Notes: generated from the sequence alone by a model not told the origin. Numbered from the stretch's first letter, positions 35,150 to 43,917 are shown. The stretch is DNA of 64,000 nucleotides from Streptomyces sp. NBC_01460 (GCF_036227405.1 NZ_CP109473.1:7316001-7380000), one strand, 5' to 3'. A program made the numbers and translations.

Positions 35150-36395
35150 GGTCGTTCCTCGGGTGGTCGGTACTCGTCCGGCGGGGCTCGCGGCCGTCCT
35201 CGCGGCGGTCCTCGCGCCGCCCTCCGTCGTGCGGTGCGTCGTCGTGCGGCCCGTTCTTGTGCGGCCCGTCCTTGTGCGGCGAGCGGGCCAGCACGGCCGC
35301 GATCTGCGCTCCGTAGGTGTCCAGGCCCTCCGCGCCGCTGCCCGGCAGCCCGGTCAGACGGGGCAGGAGGTCTCCGAAGGCATTCACCTCGCCGACGGCG
35401 AAGCGCCGCCAGCCCGTCGCAGGCAGCAGGTCGACGCCCACGCACAGCGTGTCCGGGAAGCAGGACGCGGCCCGCTCGCACACGGCGAGCGCGGCGCTCC
35501 AACTGCCGCCCGCCGCCTCGACGGCGGCCCGAGCCTCGTCCAGATCACCGCGCGCTCCGCCCAGGTGCAGATTGGTCATGGGGGACCGGCTGGTCCGTAC
35601 GACGGCATGGGTCGCGCGACCCGCGACGACCACGACCCGGAGGTCGGCGGCCCGCCCCCGCTGGGACGCCTTGGGCAGCCAGCGCTCGATGTGCAGGCCG
35701 TCCGGCGCCAGCGCGTCGACGAGGCCGGCCACCTCGCTCTCGGTCGTGCAGCGGCGCACCCGGAGCGAGTTGAACAGCCGGCCCGCCTCGTCCCGCTCCA
35801 CGGAGGTGGTCGCCCGGATCCTCGCGGGGCCGGCCGTCTCCAGGGCGATCACCCCGGAGGCGGAGGATCCGTGCGCGGGTTTGAGGAAGACCCTCGGCAT
35901 GCGGTGATCCGCCATCAGCGCGCGCACATCCGCCCAGCCCCGCACGGGCGCCGCGTCCGGCCCGGAGGTGGGGGAGTCCGGCACCGGCACCACCGCGGCG
36001 TCCATCACGCCGTGGCAGAGCCGCTTGTCGAACATCACCGCGATGTCCTCGGGATCGTCCAGCAGGACGGCGCCCGCCATCGAGGCCGCCCGTGCCACGT
36101 CCCGTACGGCCGAGGTGAAGCGGGCGTACCAGCGGGCCGACCCCTCCACGCGGGTCGGATCACCGGCGCCGCGCAGCAGACGATCCACCTCGGCGTCCTC
36201 ACCGGGCGAGTCGACACGCACGATCTCCCCGGGAAGGAAGGCCGCATCTCCTGCCAGGACCGCAGCCCACGACACCGTGCGCGCGGCGGGCAGCCCGGCG
36301 GCGCGCATCGCTTCCTGGAAGAGCCCGACCCTGCGGTCGGCGGGAACACCGACCACCGCGAGACGCGGCGGCGCGCTACTCGCTGACGGCGACAT
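35130..36395 (-). CDS. STM4014 family protein (ATP-grasp-like)
   Basis: 421 residues. The middle and C-terminal parts show ATP-grasp features: 'RVFLKPAHGSSASGVIALE' (Lys and flexible loop), 'HIERWLPKASQRGRAADLRV' and 'FAVGEVNAFGDLLPRL' (acidic metal-binding strand). Such enzymes form amide or thioester bonds using ATP, so it may ligate a precursor that the radical SAM enzymes alter. The last about 45 residues are a low-complexity His/Asp/Arg tail (PHKDGPHKNGPHDDAPH). ATG 36395 overlaps the STM4015-like stop by 20 bp. The family function is undescribed. Confidence 0.85.
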   Translation of the reverse strand: MSPSASSAPPRLAVVGVPADRRVGLFQEAMRAAGLPAARTVSWAAVLAGDAAFLPGEIVRVDSPGEDAEVDRLLRGAGDPTRVEGSARWYARFTSAVRDVARAASMAGAVLLDDPEDIAVMFDKRLCHGVMDAAVVPVPDSPTSGPDAAPVRGWADVRALMADHRMPRVFLKPAHGSSASGVIALETAGPARIRATTSVERDEAGRLFNSLRVRRCTTESEVAGLVDALAPDGLHIERWLPKASQRGRAADLRVVVVAGRATHAVVRTSRSPMTNLHLGGARGDLDEARAAVEAAGGSWSAALAVCERAASCFPDTLCVGVDLLPATGWRRFAVGEVNAFGDLLPRLTGLPGSGAEGLDTYGAQIAAVLARSPHKDGPHKNGPHDDAPHDGGRREDRREDGREPRRTSTDHPRNDRVIDAS

Positions 36396-37341
36396 AGCGC
36401 GGCTCGTCGTCCTCGAGGTCCAGGTCGTCCACCCCGTCGAGATCGACGCGGACGTCCGCCCGGGCACACAGCCCCCTGATCCGGGAGACGAAGGGTTCCG
36501 AGAGGTAGTGGTGGTGCAGATCCAGGGAGGACAGGTGGGTGAGCGGCTGTCCGTCGAGGAGGGCCTGCGCCCCGGTGTCGCTGAGGGTGCCCATCGAGAG
36601 GGACAGCGTGTCGAGCCGGGCGACCACCGGGGCCGAGGCGACCGCTGCGGCGATCTCGTCCTGGATCTCGCTGTTCTGCAGTCCCAGTCGGCGCAGGCTC
36701 GGGAATGCGGCGCCCGACAGCACGGGTGCCAGGTCCGCCACCGTGGCGTCGCCGCCGTACCAGTCGGTGCCGAACCAGAACTCCAGATGTTCGAGGGCGG
36801 GCAGTTCGGAAGCGCCGACCGCGCGGACGACATGCCCCGGCAGTCCGCCCGACTCGAATCGCAGGGACCTCAGGGCGCGGTGCCGCACTGGCCTCAGCCT
36901 CAGATGCTCCTCGTCGGGCACCGGGTCACCGCCTCCGCGCACACTCAGCTCCTCCAGGAGGGGCAGGGCTTCCAGCACGGGTGTGATGTCGCACATCTCC
37001 AGCCAGGACACCTCGCACTCCTCGCTCTCCACATCGGCGAGGAACAACGCGCGCAGGGCGGGGAAGCGATGGGCGTCGGAGACGATCGCCTCGACGACCG
37101 GCTCGAAGGAGACGTACTCCTCCTTCCACCAGGGGCCGATCAGCAGAGCACGGACCTGGGCGGTGTCCACCTCGGCGAGGAAGCCCTGCCAGGTCTCCTC
37201 GAACGTCAGCGCGTACTGGGAGTCCAGGCGCCACGCCACGGAGGCGGCCGGGGGCCGCACCGGTGTCCCGGCCGGGTCGGGCAGGGGCAGCGTGTGCACC
37301 GGCAGGCCGTGGAAGACCTCGGGGTGCGTGATGTCGGTCAT
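36376..37341 (-). CDS. STM4015 family leucine-rich repeat protein (copy 1)
   Basis: 321 residues. An N-terminal globular part ('FHGLPVHTLPLPDPAGTPVR', 'VRALLIGPWW') is followed by irregular leucine-rich repeats such as 'FPSLRRLGLQNSEIQDEIAA', 'ARLDTLSLSMGTLSDTGAQA' and 'LTHLSSLDLHHHYLSE'. This ribonuclease-inhibitor-like repeat pattern implies protein binding. It lies 7 bp after a paralogue encoded upstream and overlaps the ATP-grasp-like gene. ATG 37341 follows GGAG. It may present a partner or substrate to the cluster enzymes. Confidence 0.88.
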   Translation of the reverse strand: MTDITHPEVFHGLPVHTLPLPDPAGTPVRPPAASVAWRLDSQYALTFEETWQGFLAEVDTAQVRALLIGPWWKEEYVSFEPVVEAIVSDAHRFPALRALFLADVESEECEVSWLEMCDITPVLEALPLLEELSVRGGGDPVPDEEHLRLRPVRHRALRSLRFESGGLPGHVVRAVGASELPALEHLEFWFGTDWYGGDATVADLAPVLSGAAFPSLRRLGLQNSEIQDEIAAAVASAPVVARLDTLSLSMGTLSDTGAQALLDGQPLTHLSSLDLHHHYLSEPFVSRIRGLCARADVRVDLDGVDDLDLEDDEPRYVAVSE

Positions 37342-37348
37342 CGTGCCA

Positions 37349-38308
37349 TCACTCCGCGACCGCGGTGTAGCGGCCCTCGATGCCGCGGTCGCCCCACGGC
37401 TCGCAGCGGCCGGACAGATCGACCGACACACCGTGCGGTTCCAGGGCCTGTGAGATCCGGTGCTCCATCGGCTCGGTCAGGAAGTGGTGGTGCAGGTCGA
37501 GCGAGGTGAGATGGGTGAGAGGCTGGCCCGCGAGCAGGGCCGCCGCGCCTTCGTCCCCCAGCGTGCCGTTGGACAGGTCGAGTGTGCGGAGCTGCGCGAC
37601 CACGGGTGCGGAGCCGATCGCGGCAGCGATCTCGTTCTGCAACTCGCTGTTGCGCAGACCCAGATGGCGCAGCCGGGGGAACCGGGTGCCGGCGAGCAGC
37701 GGCGCCAGGTCCGGGACGACCACGTCACCGCCGTACGCGGAGACACCCAGCCACAGATCCAGGCGCTCCAGAGCCGGCAGCTCGCTGTCCAGGACTCCGC
37801 GCAGCGCCTCCGCGGGCAACCCGCCGCTCTCGATGGTCAGCTCACGCAGGGCCTCGTGCCTGACGGGCGGGAACACCAGGTCCGTGCCGCCGCGCACACC
37901 GAGACAGGTCAGCCCCGGGAAGGCGGTGAGCAGAGCGGTGACATCCGACTGCTCGATCCACGAATTCTCGGCCTCCTCCGCCACCAGGTCCCCGACGAAG
38001 ACGGCCTTGAGCGAGGTCAGCCGGCCGGCCGCGGCCACGACGAGCCCTATGGGGTAGGCGGAGGTCTCCTCGTACGACTCACCCCACTGACCGATGATCA
38101 GAGCCTGGACACCTGACGGTTCGACGGCTTCGAGGAAGGCGCCGAACTCCGCCTCCCAGTCGGCGTCCCCCTCGCCTGGGTCGTAGGGGTCGACGCTGAC
38201 GCGCCACGCCGCGGCATGTGCCGCGGGCCGGGAGGACCCGTCGGCCTCGCGCTGGAAATCGACGGCCGGAAGGCCGAGCAACTCGTGCAGACGGTCCGCG
38301 TCGGCCAT
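37349..38308 (-). CDS. STM4015 family leucine-rich repeat protein (copy 2, promoter-proximal)
   Basis: 319 residues, paralogous to the next gene: 'FPRLRHLGLRNSELQNEIAA', 'AQLRTLDLSNGTLGDEGAAA' and 'LTHLTSLDLHHHFLTEPM' align repeat by repeat. The N-terminal part has 'VQALIIGQWGESYEE'. It is the first gene of the leftward cluster. ATG 38308 has AGGAG about 9 bases upstream. The tandem copies differ mainly in the N-terminal half, suggesting duplicated binding modules with different ligands. Confidence 0.86.
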   Translation of the reverse strand: MADADRLHELLGLPAVDFQREADGSSRPAAHAAAWRVSVDPYDPGEGDADWEAEFGAFLEAVEPSGVQALIIGQWGESYEETSAYPIGLVVAAAGRLTSLKAVFVGDLVAEEAENSWIEQSDVTALLTAFPGLTCLGVRGGTDLVFPPVRHEALRELTIESGGLPAEALRGVLDSELPALERLDLWLGVSAYGGDVVVPDLAPLLAGTRFPRLRHLGLRNSELQNEIAAAIGSAPVVAQLRTLDLSNGTLGDEGAAALLAGQPLTHLTSLDLHHHFLTEPMEHRISQALEPHGVSVDLSGRCEPWGDRGIEGRYTAVAE

Positions 38309-38583
38309 GGCACTGAGCTCCTGAGACTCGGGAGGACTGATGTCCGCAAGGTGTATCAAGAGCCACTGACATCGCCGCGACCGGCCCGGGTCGGACGGGC
38401 GGAATCAGCGAGAACTACGCGTCCGTCGGGGGGCGTGCGCAGGCGGAGCACAGGGGGACGGAGCGTGCGGACAGGGGACGTGCGCTGCTGGAACGGGCTC
38501 CGACGGCCCTCACTGTCAGACCCCTCTCGTAGCGTTTTTCCTGTGACCGGCACAGCGGGTGCCGGGACGGAGGGGAGAGGCCT

Positions 38584-38910
38584 GTGTACCGGCAGGGCGA
38601 CGTACTGATGGTGGCACTGGAGGAGTCCGAGGTGCCCGCGCGCTTCCTCGACGCACCGGGCGAACCGCGTGACGGCAGGGGGCGGCTCGTCCTGGCGCTG
38701 GGCGAGGTCACCGGCCACGCCCACGCGGTGCAGGGGCCGGGCCGGCTGATGCGGGAAGCGGGTCCGCTCGGTCCGATGCTGCTCCATCTCCCCGAGGGCG
38801 GACGCGTGGTCCACGAGGAGCACGCCGTGATCGCCTTGCCGAAGGGCTGGTTCCGCGTCGTGCGTCAGCGCGAGTACGCCCCGGGCGGGGTCCGGATCGT
38901 CGCGGACTGA
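38584..38910 (+). CDS. hypothetical protein with conserved His-containing block
   Basis: 108 residues, soluble. 'GEVTGHAHAVQGPG' and 'HEEHAVIALPKGWFRVVRQR' followed by EYAPGG are the notable blocks, with several His that could bind metal or act catalytically. The GTG start follows CGGAGGGGAGAGG. It is divergent from the STM4015-like genes and 110 bp before a DUF6745 gene, with which it is probably co-transcribed. I do not recognise a described function. Confidence 0.78.
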   Translation: MYRQGDVLMVALEESEVPARFLDAPGEPRDGRGRLVLALGEVTGHAHAVQGPGRLMREAGPLGPMLLHLPEGGRVVHEEHAVIALPKGWFRVVRQREYAPGGVRIVAD

Positions 38911-39020
38911 TGCCTGCCGGGGTGCGCGGGTGCCCGGTGACGTGCCGGCCGGGAGGAAGGACACCGGGGCCGGAGATGTGCGGTCAGGACAGGAACAGGG
39001 ACAGGGGACGGGGAACACCG

Positions 39021-40022
39021 ATGCAGTACGTGAACGAGTGGCGGGCCGTGGCGGCCGCGACGGGCAGGGCCGACCGGGACGCCGCCGAGGACGGGGTGCG
39101 ACGGGCCTACCGCACCGCGGGGCTCGCGGAGCCGGAGCGCGTCATCTGGGTCGACTCGCCCAGGGCGGCCGTCGAGGCCGTGGAGAAGCTGACCGGCGCC
39201 GGACGCTCGGTCCGCGAAGAGGTCCGCACCCGCCCCTGGGCGGAGGAACGACGGCGCTTGTACGACGAGTTGGGCCCGGCCGGCTGGTCCGCCCTGTGGT
39301 CCGCCACCGGGGCCCAGCTGTGGGAGACCACGGCAGCCCTGGCCGAACGGATACGGACGGGAGTCGTCGCGGAGCTCGCGTCACGCCCCGAGGAGGAGTC
39401 CGACGTCCGGCTGGTTCTGCTCGACGCGGTCCTCGGCCAGCACGACGCGGCCTGGCTGTCGGCCTTCGACGGCCGGGGCGAGCGGCTGACCGGACTGGCG
39501 GAGGTCGCCAGGAACGCCGGCTGGTGGTGGCCCTACGAGCACGCCGTGGTGATCAGCGAACGGCCCGAAGTGCTCCACCGCGACGAGGCGGGGCGGCTCG
39601 ACCGGGGCGACGGGCCGGCCCTGGCCTACCCGGACGGATTCGCCCTGTACGCCTGGCGCGGAATGCCCGTCCCGGTCGAGTTCCTGGACAGCCTGGCGAG
39701 CCTGACCCCGGGCCGCATCCGGACCGAGGAGAACGCGGAGCTGCGCCGCGTGATGCTCGAGTTCTACGGTTACGACCGTTACCTGGCCGAATCGGGTGCG
39801 GAGCCGGTGCACAAGGACGAGACGGGAATACTCTGGCGCATCGCGATGGAGGGCGACGAGGACGTCGTGATGGTCGAAGTGGTCAACTCCACCCCTGAGC
39901 CCGACGGGACGCACCGCACCTACTGGCTGCGGGTGCCGCCCAGGACCCGGACCGCGAAGGAGGGCGTCGCCTGGACCTTCGGCCTCGAAGGAGACGTCTA
40001 CGCCCCTGTGCGTCAGACCTGA
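39021..40022 (+). CDS. DUF6745 domain-containing protein
   Basis: 333 residues, soluble. 'HRDEAGRLDRGDGPALAYPD' followed by GFALYAWRG is the characteristic block of DUF6745, and the C-terminus 'KEGVAWTFGLEGDVYAPVRQ' is typical of it. No catalytic motif is evident. ATG 39021 has GGGGA upstream. I recall members lying next to leucine-rich repeat genes in actinobacteria, as here beside STM4015-like genes, so a joint role is possible but not shown. Confidence 0.8.
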   Translation: MQYVNEWRAVAAATGRADRDAAEDGVRRAYRTAGLAEPERVIWVDSPRAAVEAVEKLTGAGRSVREEVRTRPWAEERRRLYDELGPAGWSALWSATGAQLWETTAALAERIRTGVVAELASRPEEESDVRLVLLDAVLGQHDAAWLSAFDGRGERLTGLAEVARNAGWWWPYEHAVVISERPEVLHRDEAGRLDRGDGPALAYPDGFALYAWRGMPVPVEFLDSLASLTPGRIRTEENAELRRVMLEFYGYDRYLAESGAEPVHKDETGILWRIAMEGDEDVVMVEVVNSTPEPDGTHRTYWLRVPPRTRTAKEGVAWTFGLEGDVYAPVRQT

Positions 40023-40090
40023 CCGCAGGTGCGGCCCCGCGATCGCCGCCGGTCCGTGGACGTCTCCCGCGTGGTCCGCGCCGGGGCCCC

Positions 40091-40702
40091 TCAGGCGGTC
40101 AGTACCCGGTGCTCGATGCCGAGTTCGCGGGCGAGCGCCTCTTCGGTCCACAGCAGCATGGTGGCCCGCGAGAGCGGACCCGCGTACGACGTCATCTGGA
40201 CGGCCAGCCCGTCCAGCAGAGCGGTCAGCCGCCAGGCCACGGACATCGGGTCGTCGCAGTGGAACTCACCCGCCGCGGCGCCCTCCTCGATGACTTCGGC
40301 CAGCTCGGCCTTCCACTGCTGGTCGAGATCACCGGCCACTTCGCGCAGCACCGGGTCACGCAGGGAGGACGCCCAGCCCTCGATCCACAGCCGCCAGCCC
40401 TTGGCCTGGCCGGTCGGCGCATACCAGCGGACGGCGGCACGGAGCCGCCGGACCGCGCTGGTGCGGCGGGTCAGGAGTTTGCGCAGGTGGGCGAGATCGG
40501 CCTCGGCCGCGTACGCGAAGGCGGCGGCCACCAGCTTCTCCTTGGACGAGAAGTGGTAGAGCACCAGGGCGTTGCTGACGCCGAGAACAGCGGCCACATC
40601 GGCGATCCGGACGGCGGAGACGCCTCGCACCTCGATCTGTTCGACGGCAGCACGCAGGAGCTCCTCACGACGCTCCGCCACGCTCAGTCGCACTCTCGCC
40701 AC
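40091..40702 (-). CDS. TetR family transcriptional regulator
   Basis: 203 residues. The N-terminal helix-turn-helix (about 10-55) reads 'IADVAAVLGVSNALVLYHFS' followed by SKEKL, and the C-terminal ligand domain contains 'LRDPVLREVAGDLDQQW' and 'WRLTALLDGLAVQM', like BetI-type regulators. It is encoded 56 bp after the dehydrogenase gene on the same strand, so both are probably one transcript. The candidate operator is the palindrome at 41991-42010 upstream of the dehydrogenase, giving autoregulation. Confidence 0.9.
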   Translation of the reverse strand: MARVRLSVAERREELLRAAVEQIEVRGVSAVRIADVAAVLGVSNALVLYHFSSKEKLVAAAFAYAAEADLAHLRKLLTRRTSAVRRLRAAVRWYAPTGQAKGWRLWIEGWASSLRDPVLREVAGDLDQQWKAELAEVIEEGAAAGEFHCDDPMSVAWRLTALLDGLAVQMTSYAGPLSRATMLLWTEEALARELGIEHRVLTA

Positions 40703-40758
40703 GACGTCACCCTAACCAACCCACACGCACGGAGGTCCGCCGCCCGCGCCCCGGAGGC

Positions 40759-41958
40759 CTACCGGTACCAGCCGAAACGCTCCGCCATGACCGGCAGCCG
40801 GTCCGCGGCGAGCGCGTGTGCGGCCGCCCGGGGTGTGCAGCCGTCCGCCGCCGCCCGGTCCAGGACACGGTCGACGAGAGCGCGCATCGACCGGCGGGTG
40901 TGCCCGAACGCCTCCTCGGCATCGGGCCCGATGTCCCCGAACAGCGTCCACCACCACCACGCATTGGTACCGGAGTTGACGACCACATCGGGGAGCACCG
41001 TGATCCCTCGAGCGGCAAGCAGCGGCTCCGCTTCCGGCAGCACCGGCATGTTCGCCGCCTCGACCACCCATCGGGCCCTGACCGAAGCCTGGTTCACGGC
41101 GTCCACGGCGTACGACACGGCAGCCGGCACCAGCACCTCCGCGTCGGCGGCCAGCCAGGCGTCGGCCGGCAGCTCCCGGTACCCCTTCCGCAGCGCCCCG
41201 CGGTCCACCGTCCCGTGCGCGTCGCGCGCGCCCAGCAGCGTTTCGACGTCCAGGCCGGACGGATCGGCGATCGTGCCCTTCACATCGGCGATCGCGACGA
41301 CGGTCAGCCCGGCCCGGGAGAGGAATCGGGCCGTCGCTCCTCCCATCGTGCCGAATCCCTGCAGGGACACCCGGGCGCCGGTGTGAGGCACACCCGCCCG
41401 GTCCAGTGCGGCGAGCACGGACTCCGCGACCCCGCAGCCGCCGACCAGCTCGTCCAGCCCGAGCCCGTCCACCGTCACGGCGAAGGCGTCCGCCAGCCGC
41501 CGCCGCGCCCCCGCCTCGTCGTCCAGCAGGGGGTAGACCGCCTGGACCGTCGAGACGAGCCCGGCCTCGGCCGCCGCCCGGTCGACGAGGTCCTGGCTGA
41601 GCCCGAGATCCTCGCCGGTCGTCCAGACGCTCTCCACGTACGGCCGCATCGCCCGCAGGAAGCGGACGAGCACCCCGTACGCGGCCGGATCGCGCGGGTC
41701 GCAGTCGATTCCCCCCTTGGCACCGCCCAGCGGGATGTAGCGAGCCCGCGTGTCGCCGGAGTCGAAGTGCAGGGCCTCCTTCATGGTCATGCCCCTCGCC
41801 AGCCCCGCGACCTCCGCCAGGGTGCATCCCTTCCTCATCCGCAGGCCCCCGCTCGACACGCCACGCACCAGCCGGTCCACGACGAGGTAGCCCTCGGTCC
41901 CGGTGACGTGGTCCGTCCAGGTCAGGGAGATCAGCGGGGCGGGAAAGGGGGACGTCAC
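40759..41958 (-). CDS. Glu/Leu/Phe/Val dehydrogenase family protein
   Basis: 399 residues. The substrate domain has the catalytic Lys region 'YIPLGGAKGGIDCDPRD' and 'RGMTMKEALHF', the nucleotide-binding domain 'VSLQGFGTMGGATARFLSRA', and the C-terminus 'VVNSGTNAWWWW'. It should oxidatively deaminate an amino acid using NAD(P). The substrate cannot be read from sequence. GTG 41958 follows GGAGGAG; the frame continues upstream without support. Expression is probably repressed by the downstream-encoded TetR protein through the operator at 41991-42010. Confidence 0.88.
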   Translation of the reverse strand: MTSPFPAPLISLTWTDHVTGTEGYLVVDRLVRGVSSGGLRMRKGCTLAEVAGLARGMTMKEALHFDSGDTRARYIPLGGAKGGIDCDPRDPAAYGVLVRFLRAMRPYVESVWTTGEDLGLSQDLVDRAAAEAGLVSTVQAVYPLLDDEAGARRRLADAFAVTVDGLGLDELVGGCGVAESVLAALDRAGVPHTGARVSLQGFGTMGGATARFLSRAGLTVVAIADVKGTIADPSGLDVETLLGARDAHGTVDRGALRKGYRELPADAWLAADAEVLVPAAVSYAVDAVNQASVRARWVVEAANMPVLPEAEPLLAARGITVLPDVVVNSGTNAWWWWTLFGDIGPDAEEAFGHTRRSMRALVDRVLDRAAADGCTPRAAAHALAADRLPVMAERFGWYR

Positions 41959-41990
41959 AGGGCAGCTCCTCCGGATCGCATGGCCTTGTC

Positions 41991-42010
41991 TACTGAACAG
42001 CGAGTCAGTA
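41991..42010 (-). promoter_or_regulatory. operator palindrome upstream of the dehydrogenase-tetR genes
   Basis: TACTGA-(8 bp)-TCAGTA is a perfect 6-bp inverted repeat 33-52 bp before the GTG of the dehydrogenase gene. Its size and spacing fit a TetR dimer, and a tetR gene lies at the end of the same unit. Confidence 0.65.
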
Positions 42011-42114
42011 TCCGGAGGTGCCACGACCGCTGTCAACGCGTGCGGTCCACCGGATGTGACGCGGTCGGACCCCGGATGCGGAATCCTGCGGGGGGCACGG
42101 ACGTTGGACTCGGC

Positions 42115-42555
42115 ATGACTGACTTCGAACCGGGACGTGAGGCGCTGCTCCGACTCCTCGGTGAGTACGACGGCGGGGTGCTGGTCACCCTCAAGCGTGA
42201 CGGCAGGCCCCAGCTGTCCAACGTGAACCACGCCTACTACCCCGACGAGGGCGTGCTCCGGGTGTCCGTCACGGAGGGCCGGGCGAAGACCCGTAACCTC
42301 CGCCGGGACCCGCGGGCGAGCTACCACGTGACCAGCGACGACCGCTGGGCCTGGACCGTGGCCGACGTCACGGCCGAGCTCACCCCGCCCGCCGCTGATC
42401 CGCACGACGCGGTCGTGGAGCAGCTGATCACCCTCTACCGGGACGTCAGGGGAGAGCATCCCGACTGGGACGAGTACCGCCGGGTGATGGTCCAGGACCG
42501 CAGGGCAGTCCTGACGCTGCGGATCGATCATGTGTACGGCCAGCCCCGCGCCTGA
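42115..42555 (+). CDS. PPOX class F420-dependent oxidoreductase
   Basis: 146 residues, split-beta-barrel flavin/F420 fold. 'GVLVTLKRDGRPQLSNVNHA' near residue 20, 'SVTEGRAKTRNLRRDPRASY' and 'QLITLYRDVRGEHPDWDEYR' are typical of the Rv1155-like F420 group. It would reduce small organic substrates using reduced F420 or bind a related cofactor. ATG 42115 is set by the family start. It is divergent from the dehydrogenase gene, sharing a 156-bp intergenic region; two hairpins follow its stop. Confidence 0.9.
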   Translation: MTDFEPGREALLRLLGEYDGGVLVTLKRDGRPQLSNVNHAYYPDEGVLRVSVTEGRAKTRNLRRDPRASYHVTSDDRWAWTVADVTAELTPPAADPHDAVVEQLITLYRDVRGEHPDWDEYRRVMVQDRRAVLTLRIDHVYGQPRA

Positions 42556-42583
42556 CGCGGCACCCCTTGAGGCAAGGGGGCGG

Positions 42584-42630
42584 GGAGCGAGATCTCGACG
42601 GTGCTCCGATCACCGTCGAGATCTCGCTCC
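42584..42630. terminator. perfect 20-bp hairpin
   Basis: GGAGCGAGATCTCGACGGTG pairs exactly with the sequence ending at 42630 around a 7-base loop. A smaller hairpin CCCCTTG-AGG-CAAGGGG (42562-42578) precedes it. Together they terminate the oxidoreductase gene. They also lie 52 bp before the metallo-hydrolase start. Confidence 0.88.
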
Positions 42631-42681
42631 GTCGTACCTCCCGACCATAATGAGACGACACCGACTCCCCCAGGAGATGCT

Positions 42682-43917
42682 GTGACCGGCGCCGACCACC
42701 AGCCCTCGCTCCGTACCCGACTCCGCTCCCTGCGCCCGGACGCCTTCGGGGCGGACCCGGCCGGTGCCCGGATGGAGCGGATCCGGCGCTCTCCCCACTT
42801 CGCCGACGGAGTGTTCCAGAACCCGGAAGGCGCCCGGACCAGGCCGTCCGGTTCCATGATCGAATTTGCCAAGGTCTACTTCCACAAGGAGCAGCGGGCC
42901 CGTAGATCCCCGCTCGGCACCGTGCCCGTCCACGCCACGACCCTGGCCGACCTGGCCGCGCCGCCGGCGTCGGGCCTGCGGGTGACCTGGCTCGGCCACT
43001 CGAGCGTCCTCACCGAGATCGACGGCCGCCGGGTGCTCTTCGACCCGGTCTGGGGAGAGCGCTGCTCACCGTTCGCCTTCGCCGGACCCAAGCGACTGCA
43101 CCCCGCGCCGCTGCCGCTGGCGGCGATGGGGCCCGTCGACGCCGTGGTGATCTCCCACGACCACTACGACCACCTCGACCTGCCCACGATCAAGGCCCTC
43201 GCGGGCACGGACACGGTTTTCGCAGTACCGCTCGGCGTCGGCGCCCACCTGGAGCGCTGGGGGGTGCCCCTGGACCGGATCCAGGAGCTCGACTGGAACG
43301 AGACCGCGCAGGTCGCCGGCATCAGCTTCACCGCCACCCCCGCGCGGCATTTCTGCGGCCGAGGGCTGCGCAACCAGCAGCACACGCTCTGGGCGTCGTG
43401 GGTCGTCGCGGGCCCGGAGCACCGGGTGTACCACAGCGGCGACACCGGCTACTTCTCCGGTTTCCAGGACATCGGGGCCGAGCACGGCCCCTTCGACGTG
43501 ACGATGATCCAGGTCGGCGCCTATTCGGAGTACTGGCCCAAGAACCACACGGACTGTACGCCGCTGCCGGGGGCCTGGCCAGACATCCACATGTCGCCCG
43601 CTCAGGGCGTTCAGGCGCACCTTGACCTGCAGGGCGGTCGGCCGCACGGTGCGCTGATGCCGATTCACTGGGGCACGTTCAACCTGGCACCGCATGCGTG
43701 GGCGGAGCCGGCGGAGTGGATCAAGGATGTGGCTGAGGACGTGGGGCAGCCGATGGCGTTCCCTCGTCCGGGTGAGCCGTTCGAGCCGGCAGGGGAGCTT
43801 CCCTCGGATGCGTGGTGGCGTGCGGTGTCGGCGCCGATTGCGCACCCATGGCGTCGCCCGGTGGTGGATGCGGCACCGGTACACCGGGAGGAAGTCGACC
43901 TTGCGCGCGAGCGGTGA
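42682..43917 (+). CDS. MBL-fold metallo-hydrolase (NAPE-PLD/RomA-like), chimeric C-terminus
   Basis: 411 residues. Metal site 'VISHDHYDHLDLPTI' (HxHxDH), 'WLGHSSVLTEIDGRRVLFDP' and 'HSGDTGYFSGFQDIG' place it in the RomA/NAPE-PLD-like lactamase family. GTG 42682 follows AGGAG. At about residue 290 the expected 'EYWPDIHM' is interrupted by about 12 extra residues (KNHTDCTPLPGA), after which the last 114 residues have different codon use (more T and G at third positions). A second copy of that tail lies at 52079-52423. The enzyme may be functional with the substituted tail. Confidence 0.85.
   Translation: MTGADHQPSLRTRLRSLRPDAFGADPAGARMERIRRSPHFADGVFQNPEGARTRPSGSMIEFAKVYFHKEQRARRSPLGTVPVHATTLADLAAPPASGLRVTWLGHSSVLTEIDGRRVLFDPVWGERCSPFAFAGPKRLHPAPLPLAAMGPVDAVVISHDHYDHLDLPTIKALAGTDTVFAVPLGVGAHLERWGVPLDRIQELDWNETAQVAGISFTATPARHFCGRGLRNQQHTLWASWVVAGPEHRVYHSGDTGYFSGFQDIGAEHGPFDVTMIQVGAYSEYWPKNHTDCTPLPGAWPDIHMSPAQGVQAHLDLQGGRPHGALMPIHWGTFNLAPHAWAEPAEWIKDVAEDVGQPMAFPRPGEPFEPAGELPSDAWWRAVSAPIAHPWRRPVVDAAPVHREEVDLARER
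43576..43917 (+). repeat. MBL-gene 3' tail, copy attached to the gene
   Basis: From TGGCC-AGACATCCACATG to the stop, this stretch is homologous at DNA and protein level to 52079-52423 (for example LDLQGGRPHGALMPIHWGTF against LDLQGGRPHGALLPIHWGTF). Its third positions are less C-rich than those of the preceding part of the gene, suggesting that this copy came in with the island. Confidence 0.85.

Noticed and set aside
38514..38535. TGTCAG and TAGCGT as promoter of the DUF6745 unit
   Set aside because: Only 10 bp separate the hexamers, too short for a -35/-10 pair.
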